Notes: a model not told the origin generated them from the sequence alone. Counted from the stretch's first letter, positions 15,647 through 23,911 are shown. The stretch is DNA of 35,820 nt from Ectobacillus funiculus (GCF_004138295.1 NZ_SCFM01000039.1:1-35820); one strand, 5' to 3'. Translations and numbers: made by a program.

Positions 15647-17068
15647 GTGAGGAAAAAATTATTAATCAATGGTGAATGGTTGGAAACTGAAAAGTATAGT
15701 CCTTTGCTTTCTCCCTACTCTGGAGAGGTGATCGCTGAAATTCCTGTTGCCATGGAAAAAGAAACAGATGAGGCGATTGAGGCAGCCTATCGGGCTCGAG
15801 GCGAGATGGCAAAAATGCCGGCACATCAGAAGGCGAATATTTTAGAAACGTTGGCTAGATTGTTAGAGGAAAGAGCAGAGGAAGCGGCGCAAATCATTGC
15901 GCTAGAAGCCGCAAAGCCAATTACAACAGCTAAAGCGGAGGTTTCTCGTACAGTTGAAACTTATAAGTTCGCAGCAGAAGAAGCAAAGCGAATTCATGGC
16001 GAAACACTCCCATTGGATGCTGCCTATGGCGGAGAAGGAAGGGTCGCCTATACTGTTCGAGAGCCAATTGGAGTGGTGGGAGCTATTACTCCTTTCAATT
16101 TTCCTATGAATCTAGTAGCTCATAAGCTAGGCCCAGCTATTGCATCCGGAAATACAATTATATTGAAGCCAGCTTCACAAACTCCTCTATCCGCCTTCTT
16201 TATCGCTGAGCTGTTGCAGGAGGCTGGTTTACCAAATGGAGCGTTGAACGTGGTTACCGGAGGCGGCAGGATAGTTGGCGACAGGATTGTGAGCGATGAA
16301 AGAGTAAACATGATAACCTTTACCGGCAGTCCGGCTGTAGGAATTGGAATCCGTAATAAAGCTGGATTGAAACGTGTGACCTTAGAGCTTGGATCGAATG
16401 CTGGGGTGATCATCGACAAGGGAGTTGACGTCGACAAGATTATTTCTCGATGTGTGACGGGAGCTTTTTCTAATCAAGGCCAAGTTTGTATTTCATTACA
16501 ACGTGTGTATGCTCATGAGGAAATCTATGATCAATTTGTTGAAAAATTTATCGAAGCAACAAACAAATTAAAGCTAGGTAATCCGCTTGATCCAGAAACA
16601 GATGTATCTGCTTTGATTTCGCCGAACGATGTACAAAGAACGCTTAATTGGATTGAGGAAGCAAAACAAGGTGGAGCGAACGTTGCGACAGGCGGAAGGG
16701 CAGAAGGTAATATTCTTTACCCGACCGTCATTTTAGATGCTGATCCTTCCTTAAAGGTATCCTGTCAGGAGGTTTTCGCACCGATTGTTTTAATTAATAA
16801 GGTCAAATCGGTTGAAGAAGCTTTTGAATTAGTTAACGATTCACGCTACGGTCTGCAAGCCGGAATTTATACAGAGAATGTGCATACGGCTTTAAATGCA
16901 GCGGAGAAATTACATGTAGGCGGCGTTATGATTAATGATATTCCGACCTTCCGCGTTGATCATATGCCTTATGGCGGAGTAAAGGAAAGTGGTTTTGGAC
17001 GGGAAGGACTGAAGTATGCTATTGAAGAAATGACTGAATTAAAGCTTATTGTCTGGAATCGAAATTAA
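15647..17068 (+). CDS. Aldehyde dehydrogenase, second in the operon (semialdehyde dehydrogenase-like)
   Basis: A 473-residue ALDH with 'ITPFNFPMNLVAHK', KPASQTP, 'FTGSPAVG', Glu247 in LELGSNAG and Cys281 in GQVCISLQRVY, plus 'DHMPYGGVKESGFGREG'. The LELGSNA and GQVCIS.QR words place it in the succinate-semialdehyde, lactaldehyde and phosphonoacetaldehyde dehydrogenase group. In the proposed pathway it would be the succinate semialdehyde dehydrogenase (PyrD role), sending carbon to the TCA cycle. The start is GTG at 15647 with a modest RBS (AAAGGCAG, about 11 bases away), after a 59-base gap, so it is probably translated independently. Confidence 0.9.
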   Translation: MRKKLLINGEWLETEKYSPLLSPYSGEVIAEIPVAMEKETDEAIEAAYRARGEMAKMPAHQKANILETLARLLEERAEEAAQIIALEAAKPITTAKAEVSRTVETYKFAAEEAKRIHGETLPLDAAYGGEGRVAYTVREPIGVVGAITPFNFPMNLVAHKLGPAIASGNTIILKPASQTPLSAFFIAELLQEAGLPNGALNVVTGGGRIVGDRIVSDERVNMITFTGSPAVGIGIRNKAGLKRVTLELGSNAGVIIDKGVDVDKIISRCVTGAFSNQGQVCISLQRVYAHEEIYDQFVEKFIEATNKLKLGNPLDPETDVSALISPNDVQRTLNWIEEAKQGGANVATGGRAEGNILYPTVILDADPSLKVSCQEVFAPIVLINKVKSVEEAFELVNDSRYGLQAGIYTENVHTALNAAEKLHVGGVMINDIPTFRVDHMPYGGVKESGFGREGLKYAIEEMTELKLIVWNRN

Positions 17069-17094
17069 TCATTATTCCATGGGAGGTTTAGAAA

Positions 17095-17358
17095 ATGCCT
17101 TATTATGCGGCCATCCTACATATGGTGGATGAGGAAAAAAATCAGAAAGTCCTCCCGTATCATATTGAATATTTAGATCGATTAGATCAGCAAGGCAAAA
17201 TCTTTAGCAGAGGCCCTTTTTTAGACGGTTCAGGCGGGATGGTAGTCTATATTGCTGGCACGTTGGAAGAAGCGCGGCATATGGCAGAAAATGATCCTCA
17301 TGTTGTAAATGGGGTGCGGCGTTTAGAACTGAAAGAATGGCAGGTCTGGAAACCTTAA
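17095..17358 (+). CDS. YciI-like protein
   Basis: An 87-residue YciI-family protein: a ferredoxin-like fold with 'LPYHIEYLDRLDQQGKIFSRGPFLDGSGGMVVY' and 'EARHMAENDPHVVNGV'. The conserved His24 and the NDP motif (81-83 region) are the residues conserved in this family, which includes small hydrolases and dehalogenase-like enzymes. It starts with GGGAGGT before ATG and is the last gene of the operon begun by the GntR gene. Its place suggests a late or side step of the pathway, but no reaction can be assigned. Confidence 0.85.
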   Translation: MPYYAAILHMVDEEKNQKVLPYHIEYLDRLDQQGKIFSRGPFLDGSGGMVVYIAGTLEEARHMAENDPHVVNGVRRLELKEWQVWKP

Positions 17359-17996
17359 ATGGAAAGAGGGCAATTTTCTTGGGGGGATTCCATTTCTGCA
17401 TACAGTTTTTAAACGTATTATCACCATTATTCTCAGGCAGTAAAACAGCCGAACATATCATGTCATACTTAGTAAACGAGCAGCCAAGCCTCTTGACTGG
17501 CAATTGATTTTTGTTAAAGGAGGCTTCCGATGCTACGAATGATTGCAACACAAAAAGGTATGGAATGATTTTGTTAATTCCGTAAATGTATCATGCTTCA
17601 TCCTTCACTGGAGTGTATGCAATGAAACATAGTGTAAAAAATTGTTTCATTAAGGTGCAGGTTATTATTGCTTAGAAAGCAGATAACTAAATAGGAGCGG
17701 CATCATCCCTTTTGGAGTGCCAGTAGCGTTCCTCTTGCATTAAACAGACCATACTATGTGACCTTTACGGGCTCAAGGGAGTAACAATATTTATATCAAT
17801 TAAATTCTGATATTTCTGAATATTTTACGTCTCTTAAATACAACGTGAATATGTATATTAGTTGAAATCATGTAGTTTGAGATGCTTTGTGAGCAAGGAA
17901 AGTCTATCGATTTGCTTAGTTAGGTTATCCTATTTAAGCTTATGTACCTATGCATAAAACACTTCGACATTATTATTCTGTGAGGGGGAGTAGCTA
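17359..17996. other. 638-base intergenic region before the NCS1 permease
   Basis: No gene is supported. It contains a loose inverted repeat right after the YciI-like gene (AAATGGAA, 17358 region, with TTCCATTT near 17390), which could end the operon, and a tight inverted repeat at 17621-17651. The promoter for the permease must lie here, but I cannot pick one with confidence. The size suggests loss of a gene or long regulation. Confidence 0.5.
17621..17651. promoter_or_regulatory. Inverted repeat, candidate operator upstream of the permease
   Basis: AATGAAACA and TGTTTCATT are perfect 9-bp arms, 13 bases apart. TGTAAAAAATTGTTTCA inside it (17633-17649) matches the GlnR/TnrA box with one mismatch, so this may be a weak nitrogen site or the operator of another regulator. 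It lies about 345 bases upstream of the permease start. Confidence 0.4.
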
Positions 17997-19373
17997 GTGA
18001 AAGTTGAAACGCGTAGCATCGAATATGTTCCGGCAGAAGAGAGACATGGTAAAGCTCGTGATTTATTCCCTATTTGGTTTGGGGCAAACATGCATATCAC
18101 AACGCTTGTAACAGGGGCACTACCAATTAGCTTAGGGCTTAATTTATTTTGGAGTGTTGCTGCTATTATTGTCGGTACCCTACTAGGCGCCATTTTTATG
18201 GCCTCCCATTCCGCCCAGGGGCCTAAACTTGGAATTCCGCAAATGATTCAGAGTCGGGCACAATTCGGGGTAATTGGCGCAATTTTCCCATTGTTTCTTG
18301 TTATGTTTGTTTATTTGGGATTTTTTGCAAGCAGTGGTTTGCTTGCAGCGCAAACGCTAAGTAGTTTAGTACCGATTGATCAAACGTGGAGTATCCTAAT
18401 TTTAAATATTCTTTGTTTTGTTGTTACTATTTTTGGACATGACCTGATTCATAAAATGCAGAAAGTATTGTCATGGTCTTCATTTTTCATTTATCTAGCG
18501 GCAACCTATATTATCTTCCAATTACCCATTTCAGCAGGAAGCTGGTCGCCGGGTAGCTTAGATTGGCCGGTTTTTTTGTTAGCGGTCAGTATAGTAGCGA
18601 CATGGCAATTAGCATATGCTCCGTATGTTGCAGATTATTCTCGCTATCTTCCCATTACTACATCAACAGCTCAAACATTTTGGTATAGCTACGCAGGTAC
18701 ATTTATTGGAACTGTTTGGATGATGACGTTAGGAGCAACCTTAACTATTGCGGTTCCGAATTTCCTTGATCATTCAGGAGGTAATTTGGCTCATTTATTT
18801 GGGGGATTTGCCATCATCATGTACCTCATTATTATCTTTGGGCAGCTTGCCATTAACGTATTTAATCTATACGGTGCATTTATGTCAACTATTACAACTA
18901 TAGAACCATTCTGGAAGCTAAAGGTTACACCAAAAGTTCGAATAGGAATGATCTTCGGTGTCACAGTAGCAGGGACTATATTATGTCTGTTAGGAAAAAG
19001 TGATTTTCTCACGTTTTTCTTAAACTTTATCTTTTTTATTAGTTACTTTTTGATTCCTTGGACCTCTATCAATCTTGTTGATTATTATGTGTTACGCCAT
19101 GGTAACTATAATGTAAAAGATATTTTTGATGTGAACGGTCAGTATGGAAAAATAAATTGGATTACATGTATAGCGTTTGTTGTATCAATTATTGCAGAAA
19201 TTCCGTTTATCAACACGTCGTTCTACGTAGGACCTGTAGCAAAAGCGTTTGAAGGGGCGGACATTGCCTGGTTAGTTGGGATAGTTGTCCCTGCTGTTTT
19301 ATACTACTTCCCAATGAAACGGAAGTTAAGCAAAGCTGAATATATGAACGAAAAGCAAGAGACAGTTATATAA
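17997..19373 (+). CDS. NCS1 family permease (purine-cytosine permease-like)
   Basis: A 458-residue membrane transporter with about 12 helices and the NCS1 features: 'FPIWFGANMHITTLVTGALPISLGLN' at helix 1, 'GPKLGIPQMIQSRAQFGVIGA' at the helix 2-3 loop, 'YVADYSRYLP' and, near the end, 'WTSINLVDYYVLRHGNY'. NCS1 proteins import nucleobases, hydantoins, allantoin, nicotinamide-type compounds or other N-heterocycles with a cation. The start is GTG at 17997 with GAGGGGGAG upstream. Next to a ring-cleavage-like operon, it is the natural uptake candidate for an N-heterocycle. Substrate cannot be read from sequence. Confidence 0.92.
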   Translation: MKVETRSIEYVPAEERHGKARDLFPIWFGANMHITTLVTGALPISLGLNLFWSVAAIIVGTLLGAIFMASHSAQGPKLGIPQMIQSRAQFGVIGAIFPLFLVMFVYLGFFASSGLLAAQTLSSLVPIDQTWSILILNILCFVVTIFGHDLIHKMQKVLSWSSFFIYLAATYIIFQLPISAGSWSPGSLDWPVFLLAVSIVATWQLAYAPYVADYSRYLPITTSTAQTFWYSYAGTFIGTVWMMTLGATLTIAVPNFLDHSGGNLAHLFGGFAIIMYLIIIFGQLAINVFNLYGAFMSTITTIEPFWKLKVTPKVRIGMIFGVTVAGTILCLLGKSDFLTFFLNFIFFISYFLIPWTSINLVDYYVLRHGNYNVKDIFDVNGQYGKINWITCIAFVVSIIAEIPFINTSFYVGPVAKAFEGADIAWLVGIVVPAVLYYFPMKRKLSKAEYMNEKQETVI

Positions 19374-19474
19374 AAAAGGTAAAAGAGCGCTAATGGGGAA
19401 AACTCTATTCAATTTGAGCGTATTGACACTACCCCTTCAATGGATATGTAATCAGCATAAAAAAGAATTTATTC

Positions 19475-19494
19475 GATGATTTGCTGAAATCATC
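19475..19494. repeat. Perfect 8-bp hairpin downstream of the permease
   Basis: GATGATTT, tetraloop GCTG, AAATCATC. There is no U tail, so it is not a standard terminator. It may stabilise or separate the mRNA between the permease and the next gene. Confidence 0.45.
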
Positions 19495-19576
19495 ATCAAA
19501 GAGGTGCGTTTGTATGGTAAAGGCCATTCAGAAGGAACTATCATTAATTCTCATTTAAGCACATTCAGGAACATGC

Positions 19577-19614
19577 CAGCAGCCAATTGCTTTTTCAAAA
19601 AGCCTTGGCTGTTG
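19577..19614. repeat. Long near-perfect hairpin before the CMD gene
   Basis: CAGCAGCCAA pairs with TTGGCTGTTG (one G-U), and an inner GCTTTTT pairs with AAAAAGC across a single-base gap: about 17 pairs in 38 bases. It ends 42 bases before the ATG of the carboxymuconolactone-decarboxylase-family gene. No U tail follows, so it may be an mRNA processing or stability element, or a trace of a mobile element. Confidence 0.5.
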
Positions 19615-19656
19615 TTCATTGCTCCGTGAAAAACAATATGGAAGGGGTTTGGAACG

Positions 19657-20043
19657 ATGGATCAAAAAAAATTTAATGAGGGACTTGAAGTTCGCAGAGA
19701 AGTCTTAGGTGCTGAGTATGTTGATCATTCAATTAATAATGCAACGGATTTTAGTCGCCCGATGCAGGAATTAGTGACGGAATACTGTTGGGGTGAGATT
19801 TGGACGAAAACGGAACTCCCAAGGAAGACCCGCAGTATGATCAATCTTGCTATGATGACGGCGCTAAATCGTCCACATGAGCTTAAACTGCATGTGCGTG
19901 GAGCAATCAATAATGGCGTAACTATTGAGGAAATCAGAGAAGTCCTTTTACAATGTGCGATTTACTGTGGTGTGCCCGCGGCGATCGACAGCTTTAGGGT
20001 AGCACAGGAAGTCTTAAATGAAATGGATAAAAACGGAAATTGA
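19657..20043 (+). CDS. Carboxymuconolactone decarboxylase family protein (PcaC-like)
   Basis: A 128-residue all-helical protein of the CMD superfamily: 'FSRPMQELVTEYCWGEIWTKTELPRKTRSM', 'LAMMTALNRPHELKLHVRGAINNGVTIEE' and 'REVLLQCAIYCGVPAAIDSF'. The fragment EIREVLLQ.AIYCGVPAA is close to PcaC, which decarboxylates 4-carboxymuconolactone in the protocatechuate pathway. It lacks the CxxC of the AhpD peroxidase branch. No other beta-ketoadipate gene is in the window, so a decarboxylase or isomerase step on another intermediate is more likely here. GAAGGGG precedes ATG. Confidence 0.88.
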   Translation: MDQKKFNEGLEVRREVLGAEYVDHSINNATDFSRPMQELVTEYCWGEIWTKTELPRKTRSMINLAMMTALNRPHELKLHVRGAINNGVTIEEIREVLLQCAIYCGVPAAIDSFRVAQEVLNEMDKNGN

Positions 20044-20083
20044 ATTGTGGAAAAGCAGGGTTATTTCTTGGAGGAGTTTTATT

Positions 20084-20242
20084 ATGTGGGTAATCACTGT
20101 GTATTCAAAAGAAAATACTACACTGTTTGAATTTGATACAGAGGAAGAAGCGAGAAATGCTTTCAAGGAAATGATAGGAAATAAAATTCTTTCCGAAATT
20201 GTTTACTTTAATGATCCTTGTGTCACAAAAGTTACTGTTTAA
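20084..20242 (+). CDS. Small protein, 52 residues, unknown
   Basis: MWVITVYSKENTTLFEFDTE, then EEARNAFKEMIGNKILSEIV and a short end: a beta-alpha-beta pattern. ATG 20084 has the strong RBS GGAGGAG 8 bases upstream; a longer in-frame start at 20018 overlaps the CMD gene and is not supported by an RBS. It lies 40 bases after the CMD gene and is probably co-transcribed. No family recognised. Confidence 0.65.
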   Translation: MWVITVYSKENTTLFEFDTEEEARNAFKEMIGNKILSEIVYFNDPCVTKVTV

Positions 20243-20254
20243 GGTCTATAGACC
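20243..20254. repeat. 12-bp perfect palindrome at the stop codon
   Basis: GGTCTATAGACC directly after the stop of the 52-residue gene, followed by A7. It has no loop, so it is better as a protein site or restriction-like site than as a hairpin. Role unknown. Confidence 0.35.
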
Positions 20255-20386
20255 AAAAAAACTAAGATTGTAACGTAAGCATCAGTTTATCACTAGCAAA
20301 ATACTATCAGGATTTAGCAGTTATTTGTAGTCAGTTTGTTGTTTTGTACTAGGATTCCTTTGTGGAAGGTTACATTAACTCAGTAA

Positions 20387-20428
20387 CACCAAAGTCCCAA
20401 TAGGGTAAACTTTATTGGGGCTTTGGTG
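20387..20428 (+). terminator. Likely terminator of the permease/CMD unit
   Basis: CACCAAAGTCCCAATA pairs with TATTGGGGCTTTGGTG over 16 positions with one mismatch, then CTTTC. The stem is very strong but the U tail is poor. Confidence 0.6.
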
Positions 20429-20506
20429 CTTTCATGGGGTTTGTACATCGTTAGGATATATAGCCAGTTATCATGCCTTACTTTCAGACACATGGAGGAT
20501 TAAACA

Positions 20507-20659
20507 ATGAAACAATTCATAAATATGCGTTATCCAGTCGAACTATTAAAACGTATTGATGATTTTAAGGAAAAGAGCGATTTTACAACTCGTACACAAG
20601 CTATTATTTATCTTATTCAATTCTCACTTAAGAAATTGGAAAAACCAGGTGTAAAATAG
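20507..20659 (+). CDS. Small ribbon-helix-helix (CopG/Arc-type) protein, 50 residues
   Basis: MKQFINMRYPVELLKRIDDF, then KEKSDFTTRTQAIIYLIQFS and KKLEK. This is the ribbon (INMRYPVEL), helix (LLKRIDDFKEKS), turn and second helix (TRTQAIIYLIQFSLKKL) of an RHH DNA-binding protein. ATG 20507 follows ATGGAGGAT with good spacing. It stands alone between the terminator at 20387 and the convergent dmm-like operon; no toxin partner is seen, so a small regulator is more likely than an antitoxin. Confidence 0.7.
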   Translation: MKQFINMRYPVELLKRIDDFKEKSDFTTRTQAIIYLIQFSLKKLEKPGVK

Positions 20660-20743
20660 TTGTTGAGAAGCTCTCAAACGCCAAAAGAAGTCATGAATAG
20701 ACTTTGGATCAGGATGTAAAAATTAAATTCAATTTATATAGCA

Positions 20744-21700
20744 TTATAGATCTAAAACAAGGCAACCAGTTTTGGCTCTTGAAACACATGTTAACATGAC
20801 ATTATCTGCTTTTTTCTCGGTATCAGAAAGAAAGAAGTCCCTATGATCAATCTCTCCTGCTATTACACCGATTTGGCAGCTTCCACAGCCACCAATTTTA
20901 CAAGAATAAGGTGCTTGGATGTTGTGTTTTAAAAGAGTTTCTAGCAGGCTGCTTTCTGCTGGGACATCAAGCACTTGATTACTTTTATTTAGCTTTACTG
21001 AGAAAGCTTGTGTTGGACCAAACTGAGGAGGAGTAAAGAGCTCAAAGTGGATACTTTTTTCGGGATAGCCGTATGCCTTTGCAGCCTCGGCATATTCCCT
21101 CATCATGTCTTCAGAACCGCAAAAATAGACATGTGTCCCAATCGATTGATTTTCCAGTAAATCCGTTGTCATTTTTCGGTGTTCACTTGAAAAATAGAAG
21201 CGAGTTTCGTCTGGGTGAGTAGAGCTAAGAAAATCATAGAAGGCGCATAACTCCTTTGAAGGAGCGGCATAATGTAATTCAAATGATTTTCCTTTCCTTT
21301 TTAGGTCTGACGCCATTGCCAGAAAAGGAGTGATTCCGATACCGGCAGCAAAAAACACATGATGCTTCGCTCTAAAGCTAAGCGGAAAATGGTTTTTGGG
21401 ATAGCTGATATCAAGTTTATCTCCTACCCTTATATTATTATGCCAATAAATAGATCCACCCCTTGACTGGTCAATGAGGCGGATGGCAATTTGATAGTAA
21501 TCTTTTGTATTAGGCTCGCCTGTTAGTGAATAGTGGCGCTCAATTGGCCCTTGTTCAGTCTGTACATATGTCGTAATATGGGATCCCCCACTAAAGTGCG
21601 GTAATGAAGAACCGTTCGTTGTTACCAGCTTAAAACTTTTAACTGCTGGGGATTCACGTTTAATTTCTTCTACAACAACTTCAATTGTACGAGTATTCAT
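20744..21700 (-). CDS. Flavoprotein-2Fe-2S reductase (PDR/VanB type), electron donor of the N-demethylase
   Basis: A 318-residue phthalate-dioxygenase-reductase-type protein in the order flavin, NAD, ferredoxin. Flavin binding: RHYSL (55-59). Nucleotide domain: FFAAGIGITPFLAM (116-129) and VYFCGSEDMM (191-200). The C-terminal plant-type 2Fe-2S centre has Cys267, Cys272, Cys275 (CKIGGCGSC) and Cys305 (MLTCVSRA). It passes electrons from NAD(P)H to an oxygenase. It is the last gene of a minus-strand set with a DmmA-like protein and a heme-dependent N-demethylase, matching the electron-transfer subunit of dimethylamine monooxygenase. The start ATG at 21700 lies 35 bases after the DmmA-like gene. 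Confidence 0.9.
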   Translation of the reverse strand: MNTRTIEVVVEEIKRESPAVKSFKLVTTNGSSLPHFSGGSHITTYVQTEQGPIERHYSLTGEPNTKDYYQIAIRLIDQSRGGSIYWHNNIRVGDKLDISYPKNHFPLSFRAKHHVFFAAGIGITPFLAMASDLKRKGKSFELHYAAPSKELCAFYDFLSSTHPDETRFYFSSEHRKMTTDLLENQSIGTHVYFCGSEDMMREYAEAAKAYGYPEKSIHFELFTPPQFGPTQAFSVKLNKSNQVLDVPAESSLLETLLKHNIQAPYSCKIGGCGSCQIGVIAGEIDHRDFFLSDTEKKADNVMLTCVSRAKTGCLVLDL

Positions 21701-21735
21701 TTAGTTCCCTCCACTTTTCTATAATTTCTCGATCT

Positions 21736-22539
21736 TTAGACAAGCTTGATATAACCAAGATATGCATCAAGCCTTCTTGAAAAGTGAGTAGAAACATCGA
21801 GAGTTGTGTTACAGTGTTCACATGCTATTTCATATTCGTTTTGCTTTCTATTTAAGCGATAACACTTTACACAAAAGACATTCTCATGTTTCCTTCCTAT
21901 CCCTTTATATTGAATTTCTTCGTCAGTAAAACCTGCAGTGTACGCTATTTTTTTAATCTCACTAATCATCGGCCAAGTACCAGAAATAAAAAGTCTAGTA
22001 CCTATTAATTGTTCATCAAGAATAGGAAGCAGTTCCTGATAAGAATAAGTCGAGATGAACTTAATACAATTTGGCAGGAGGTTTTGAACATAGCTCATCA
22101 TCTCCTCCTGCTTCTGTTCTGTTTTTACATAAAGATATATTTCTATCTTTTTGAAGAGCAGGAAATGGATAATAGCCAAGCTTTCAAAAATAGCTAGTTC
22201 ATCCATAAGGAACAATACTTTTCTAGCATTCGATTGCAGCTCGAAAAATGAATAATCTAAGGCCTCCAACTCAATAAGTCGATTTTGAAGATCCTCTACT
22301 AATTGCAAACAGTTAACTTCTTTAGCTGTTGAAGTATTAAAGAGGAGACGATATTCTCCTTTATCCTTGCAAGTTTCAGCATAATGAATGGGAACAGGAA
22401 GAGCATGGTTCTGGGATTTAATTTGCTTAATTGTACCAATTGAGTGCGGGAATTTTCCGGATAGTACTTTGATATCTACCGCATAAACATCTCCGAATAG
22501 CCGCTCTCCATAAACAAAACGACATGTAATAGTACTCAC
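21736..22539 (-). CDS. dmmA: Dimethylamine monooxygenase subunit DmmA-like protein
   Basis: A 267-residue protein whose C-terminus has two CxxC pairs (Cys223/226 and Cys240/243) in 'VFCVKCYRLNR' and 'IACEHCNTTLDVSTHFSRRL', then DAYLGYIKLV. The cysteines plus HFSRRLxAYLGY are what I know from the DmmA family. The middle part (about 105-215: VLFLMDE, LFISGTWPMISEIKKIAYTA) resembles a nucleotide-binding half of ferredoxin reductases, and the cysteines may hold iron or zinc, rubredoxin-like. Its ATG overlaps the stop of the N-demethylase by four bases, so the two subunits are made together. The gene symbol is used for family, not for proven function. Confidence 0.82.
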   Translation of the reverse strand: MSTITCRFVYGERLFGDVYAVDIKVLSGKFPHSIGTIKQIKSQNHALPVPIHYAETCKDKGEYRLLFNTSTAKEVNCLQLVEDLQNRLIELEALDYSFFELQSNARKVLFLMDELAIFESLAIIHFLLFKKIEIYLYVKTEQKQEEMMSYVQNLLPNCIKFISTYSYQELLPILDEQLIGTRLFISGTWPMISEIKKIAYTAGFTDEEIQYKGIGRKHENVFCVKCYRLNRKQNEYEIACEHCNTTLDVSTHFSRRLDAYLGYIKLV

Positions 22540-23537
22540 TTTAGTACACCCTCTTTGTTCTTTATAATTTTTTCTAAATAACTAGTAATCTGATGTTTAT
22601 AAGAAATAAAGCCCTTATATTGAGCGATATAATCAGGTAAATCATTTAATACTTGGTAAAATTGGTTTATCCACTCTTGTTTTTTCCTTAGTTCATCAAG
22701 GGAAATCAAATGGGTGTGAATACTAAATAAAATACCGTTGCTGCGCGGAAGACGGAATAATCTTTGATCCTCTACTCTCAAGTGAATTAGTTCTCCAGCA
22801 TTATCAGGAGTGATTTTTTCCTTTTTTACCCCCCAATCATCGAATGTTTCCGGAAATGTATCAAGAATCGGTTCCGCTGTTAATGTCCAATTCAAACGTG
22901 TCCACGGTTTTCCTGATTCCATCTGTAAAAGAAAGTTACGTACTTTTTCAGCTAAGCCACTGGTTGAAAAATGAGGAACGGGCGCGTGGAATTCTGTATA
23001 GGTCATGCCAAGATTAAAGGCAATCGACCAGTTAGCTGGAAAACATAGCTGTCCCGCATCCATATACAGATCTTTATCTCTTTGGGCAATATAGATTAAA
23101 TCCTCCTGAAGATGACGGCCGATGAAATCTAATGGTTCATAAGGCAAAGTTGAAGAATTACCAAAAGTAAAGGACTGCTCCTCTTGTAATAAATAATTAT
23201 AAAATGTCCATTGGGGACCACTTTTCTTTACACTAAAGTAATTTGGATATAATAAAGTTACCTCATTTATAATCATCTCTAAAATCTCCCACTGTGCTTC
23301 AAGGGAATGTGAGAGTGATTGGTAGCAGTGTTCCTTCCTAGATTCTAATAACTTTCGTTTATGTTTAATTTCCTCAACATACTCGGGAGTAATATTTGAT
23401 AAAAAAGGCGGCTCAAGTACTTCAGCATTATTAGAATAGCGATATGAATTCCCTTTAAAAGGAAATGGAAAACGGTCTATTATCGGTATGTTAGGTATTT
23501 TGTTCTGATTTTCTAAAGCAGCATCTTTTTGCTTCAT
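22536..23537 (-). CDS. Heme-dependent oxidative N-demethylase catalytic subunit (DUF3445)
   Basis: A 333-residue member of the DUF3445/HODM family, whose Pseudomonas and marine members oxidise dimethylamine to methylamine and formaldehyde at a heme. Family features: FPFPFKG near the N-terminus (23-29), LCFPANWSIAFNLGM (164-178), HAPVP (184-188), LRVEDQRLFRLPRS (253-266) and FSIHTHLISLDEL (271-283). ATG 23537 is set by AGGAGGAG upstream; reading further upstream is hydrophobic and has no RBS. It forms an operon with the DmmA-like protein (4-base overlap) and the 2Fe-2S reductase. A decayed copy of its own 5' end lies directly upstream. Confidence 0.88.
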   Translation of the reverse strand: MKQKDAALENQNKIPNIPIIDRFPFPFKGNSYRYSNNAEVLEPPFLSNITPEYVEEIKHKRKLLESRKEHCYQSLSHSLEAQWEILEMIINEVTLLYPNYFSVKKSGPQWTFYNYLLQEEQSFTFGNSSTLPYEPLDFIGRHLQEDLIYIAQRDKDLYMDAGQLCFPANWSIAFNLGMTYTEFHAPVPHFSTSGLAEKVRNFLLQMESGKPWTRLNWTLTAEPILDTFPETFDDWGVKKEKITPDNAGELIHLRVEDQRLFRLPRSNGILFSIHTHLISLDELRKKQEWINQFYQVLNDLPDYIAQYKGFISYKHQITSYLEKIIKNKEGVLK

Positions 23538-23596
23538 ATTTTTCTCCTCCTGAATATGGATTATTAAAGAAAGCTTTAGTCTGTCTAGAAGAAATA

Positions 23597-23782
23597 CTAC
23601 AGGCATTCTATACGTAAAAAAGATTGATAGCATTGTTCTTGCTTCATCTTTAATAGTTCTCTTTCTTGTTGAATTTTTTCACTGGATTCGGATGTAATTT
23701 TAAGTGGAAATGGAGAGCAGTCTATTATTGGTTCATTTGTACGTCCTTCTTTAGTAATGAAGATAAGCTTATTTTCCCTCAC
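23597..23782 (-). pseudogene. Partial duplicate of the N-demethylase gene (5' relic)
   Basis: A 61-codon frame starting with GTG at 23782. Its PIIDCSPFPLK and ERELLKMKQEQCYQSF align with PIIDRFPFPFK and KRKLLESRKEHCYQSL of the adjacent full gene, with about 22 residues missing between. The leader before both starts is also shared (TTCAGGAGGAGAAAAATA). The frame stops where the real gene continues. It is therefore a tandem duplicate that lost its 3' part. With an intact RBS it could still be translated into a short peptide. Confidence 0.75.
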
Positions 23783-23841
23783 TATTTTTCTCCTCCTGAA
23801 AACTAGGATCCTACATCAAATTTTGCACATATGTAGAGATT

Positions 23842-23882
23842 CTAGAAAGATTCCATAGATGTAATCTATGAAATCCTTCTAG
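23842..23882. terminator. Long hairpin between cupin and demethylase relic
   Basis: CTAGAAAGATTCCATAGAT and ATCTATGAAATCCTTCTAG form a 19-position stem with two mismatches and a 3-base loop. The T tract (TTTT) is on the plus-strand side, so for the minus-strand operon it is a barrier or processing site rather than a classic terminator. Confidence 0.45.
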
Positions 23883-23911
23883 TTTTAAGGTAACAACGTT
23901 TTGAACAAGGC

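Noticed and set aside
19657-20043. Assignment to the protocatechuate branch as pcaC
   Set aside because: Family similarity is clear, but no other beta-ketoadipate gene is present, so the specific reaction is not claimed.
20507-20659. Ribbon-helix-helix protein as antitoxin of a toxin-antitoxin pair
   Set aside because: No toxin-like gene adjoins it; downstream is the convergent reductase gene.
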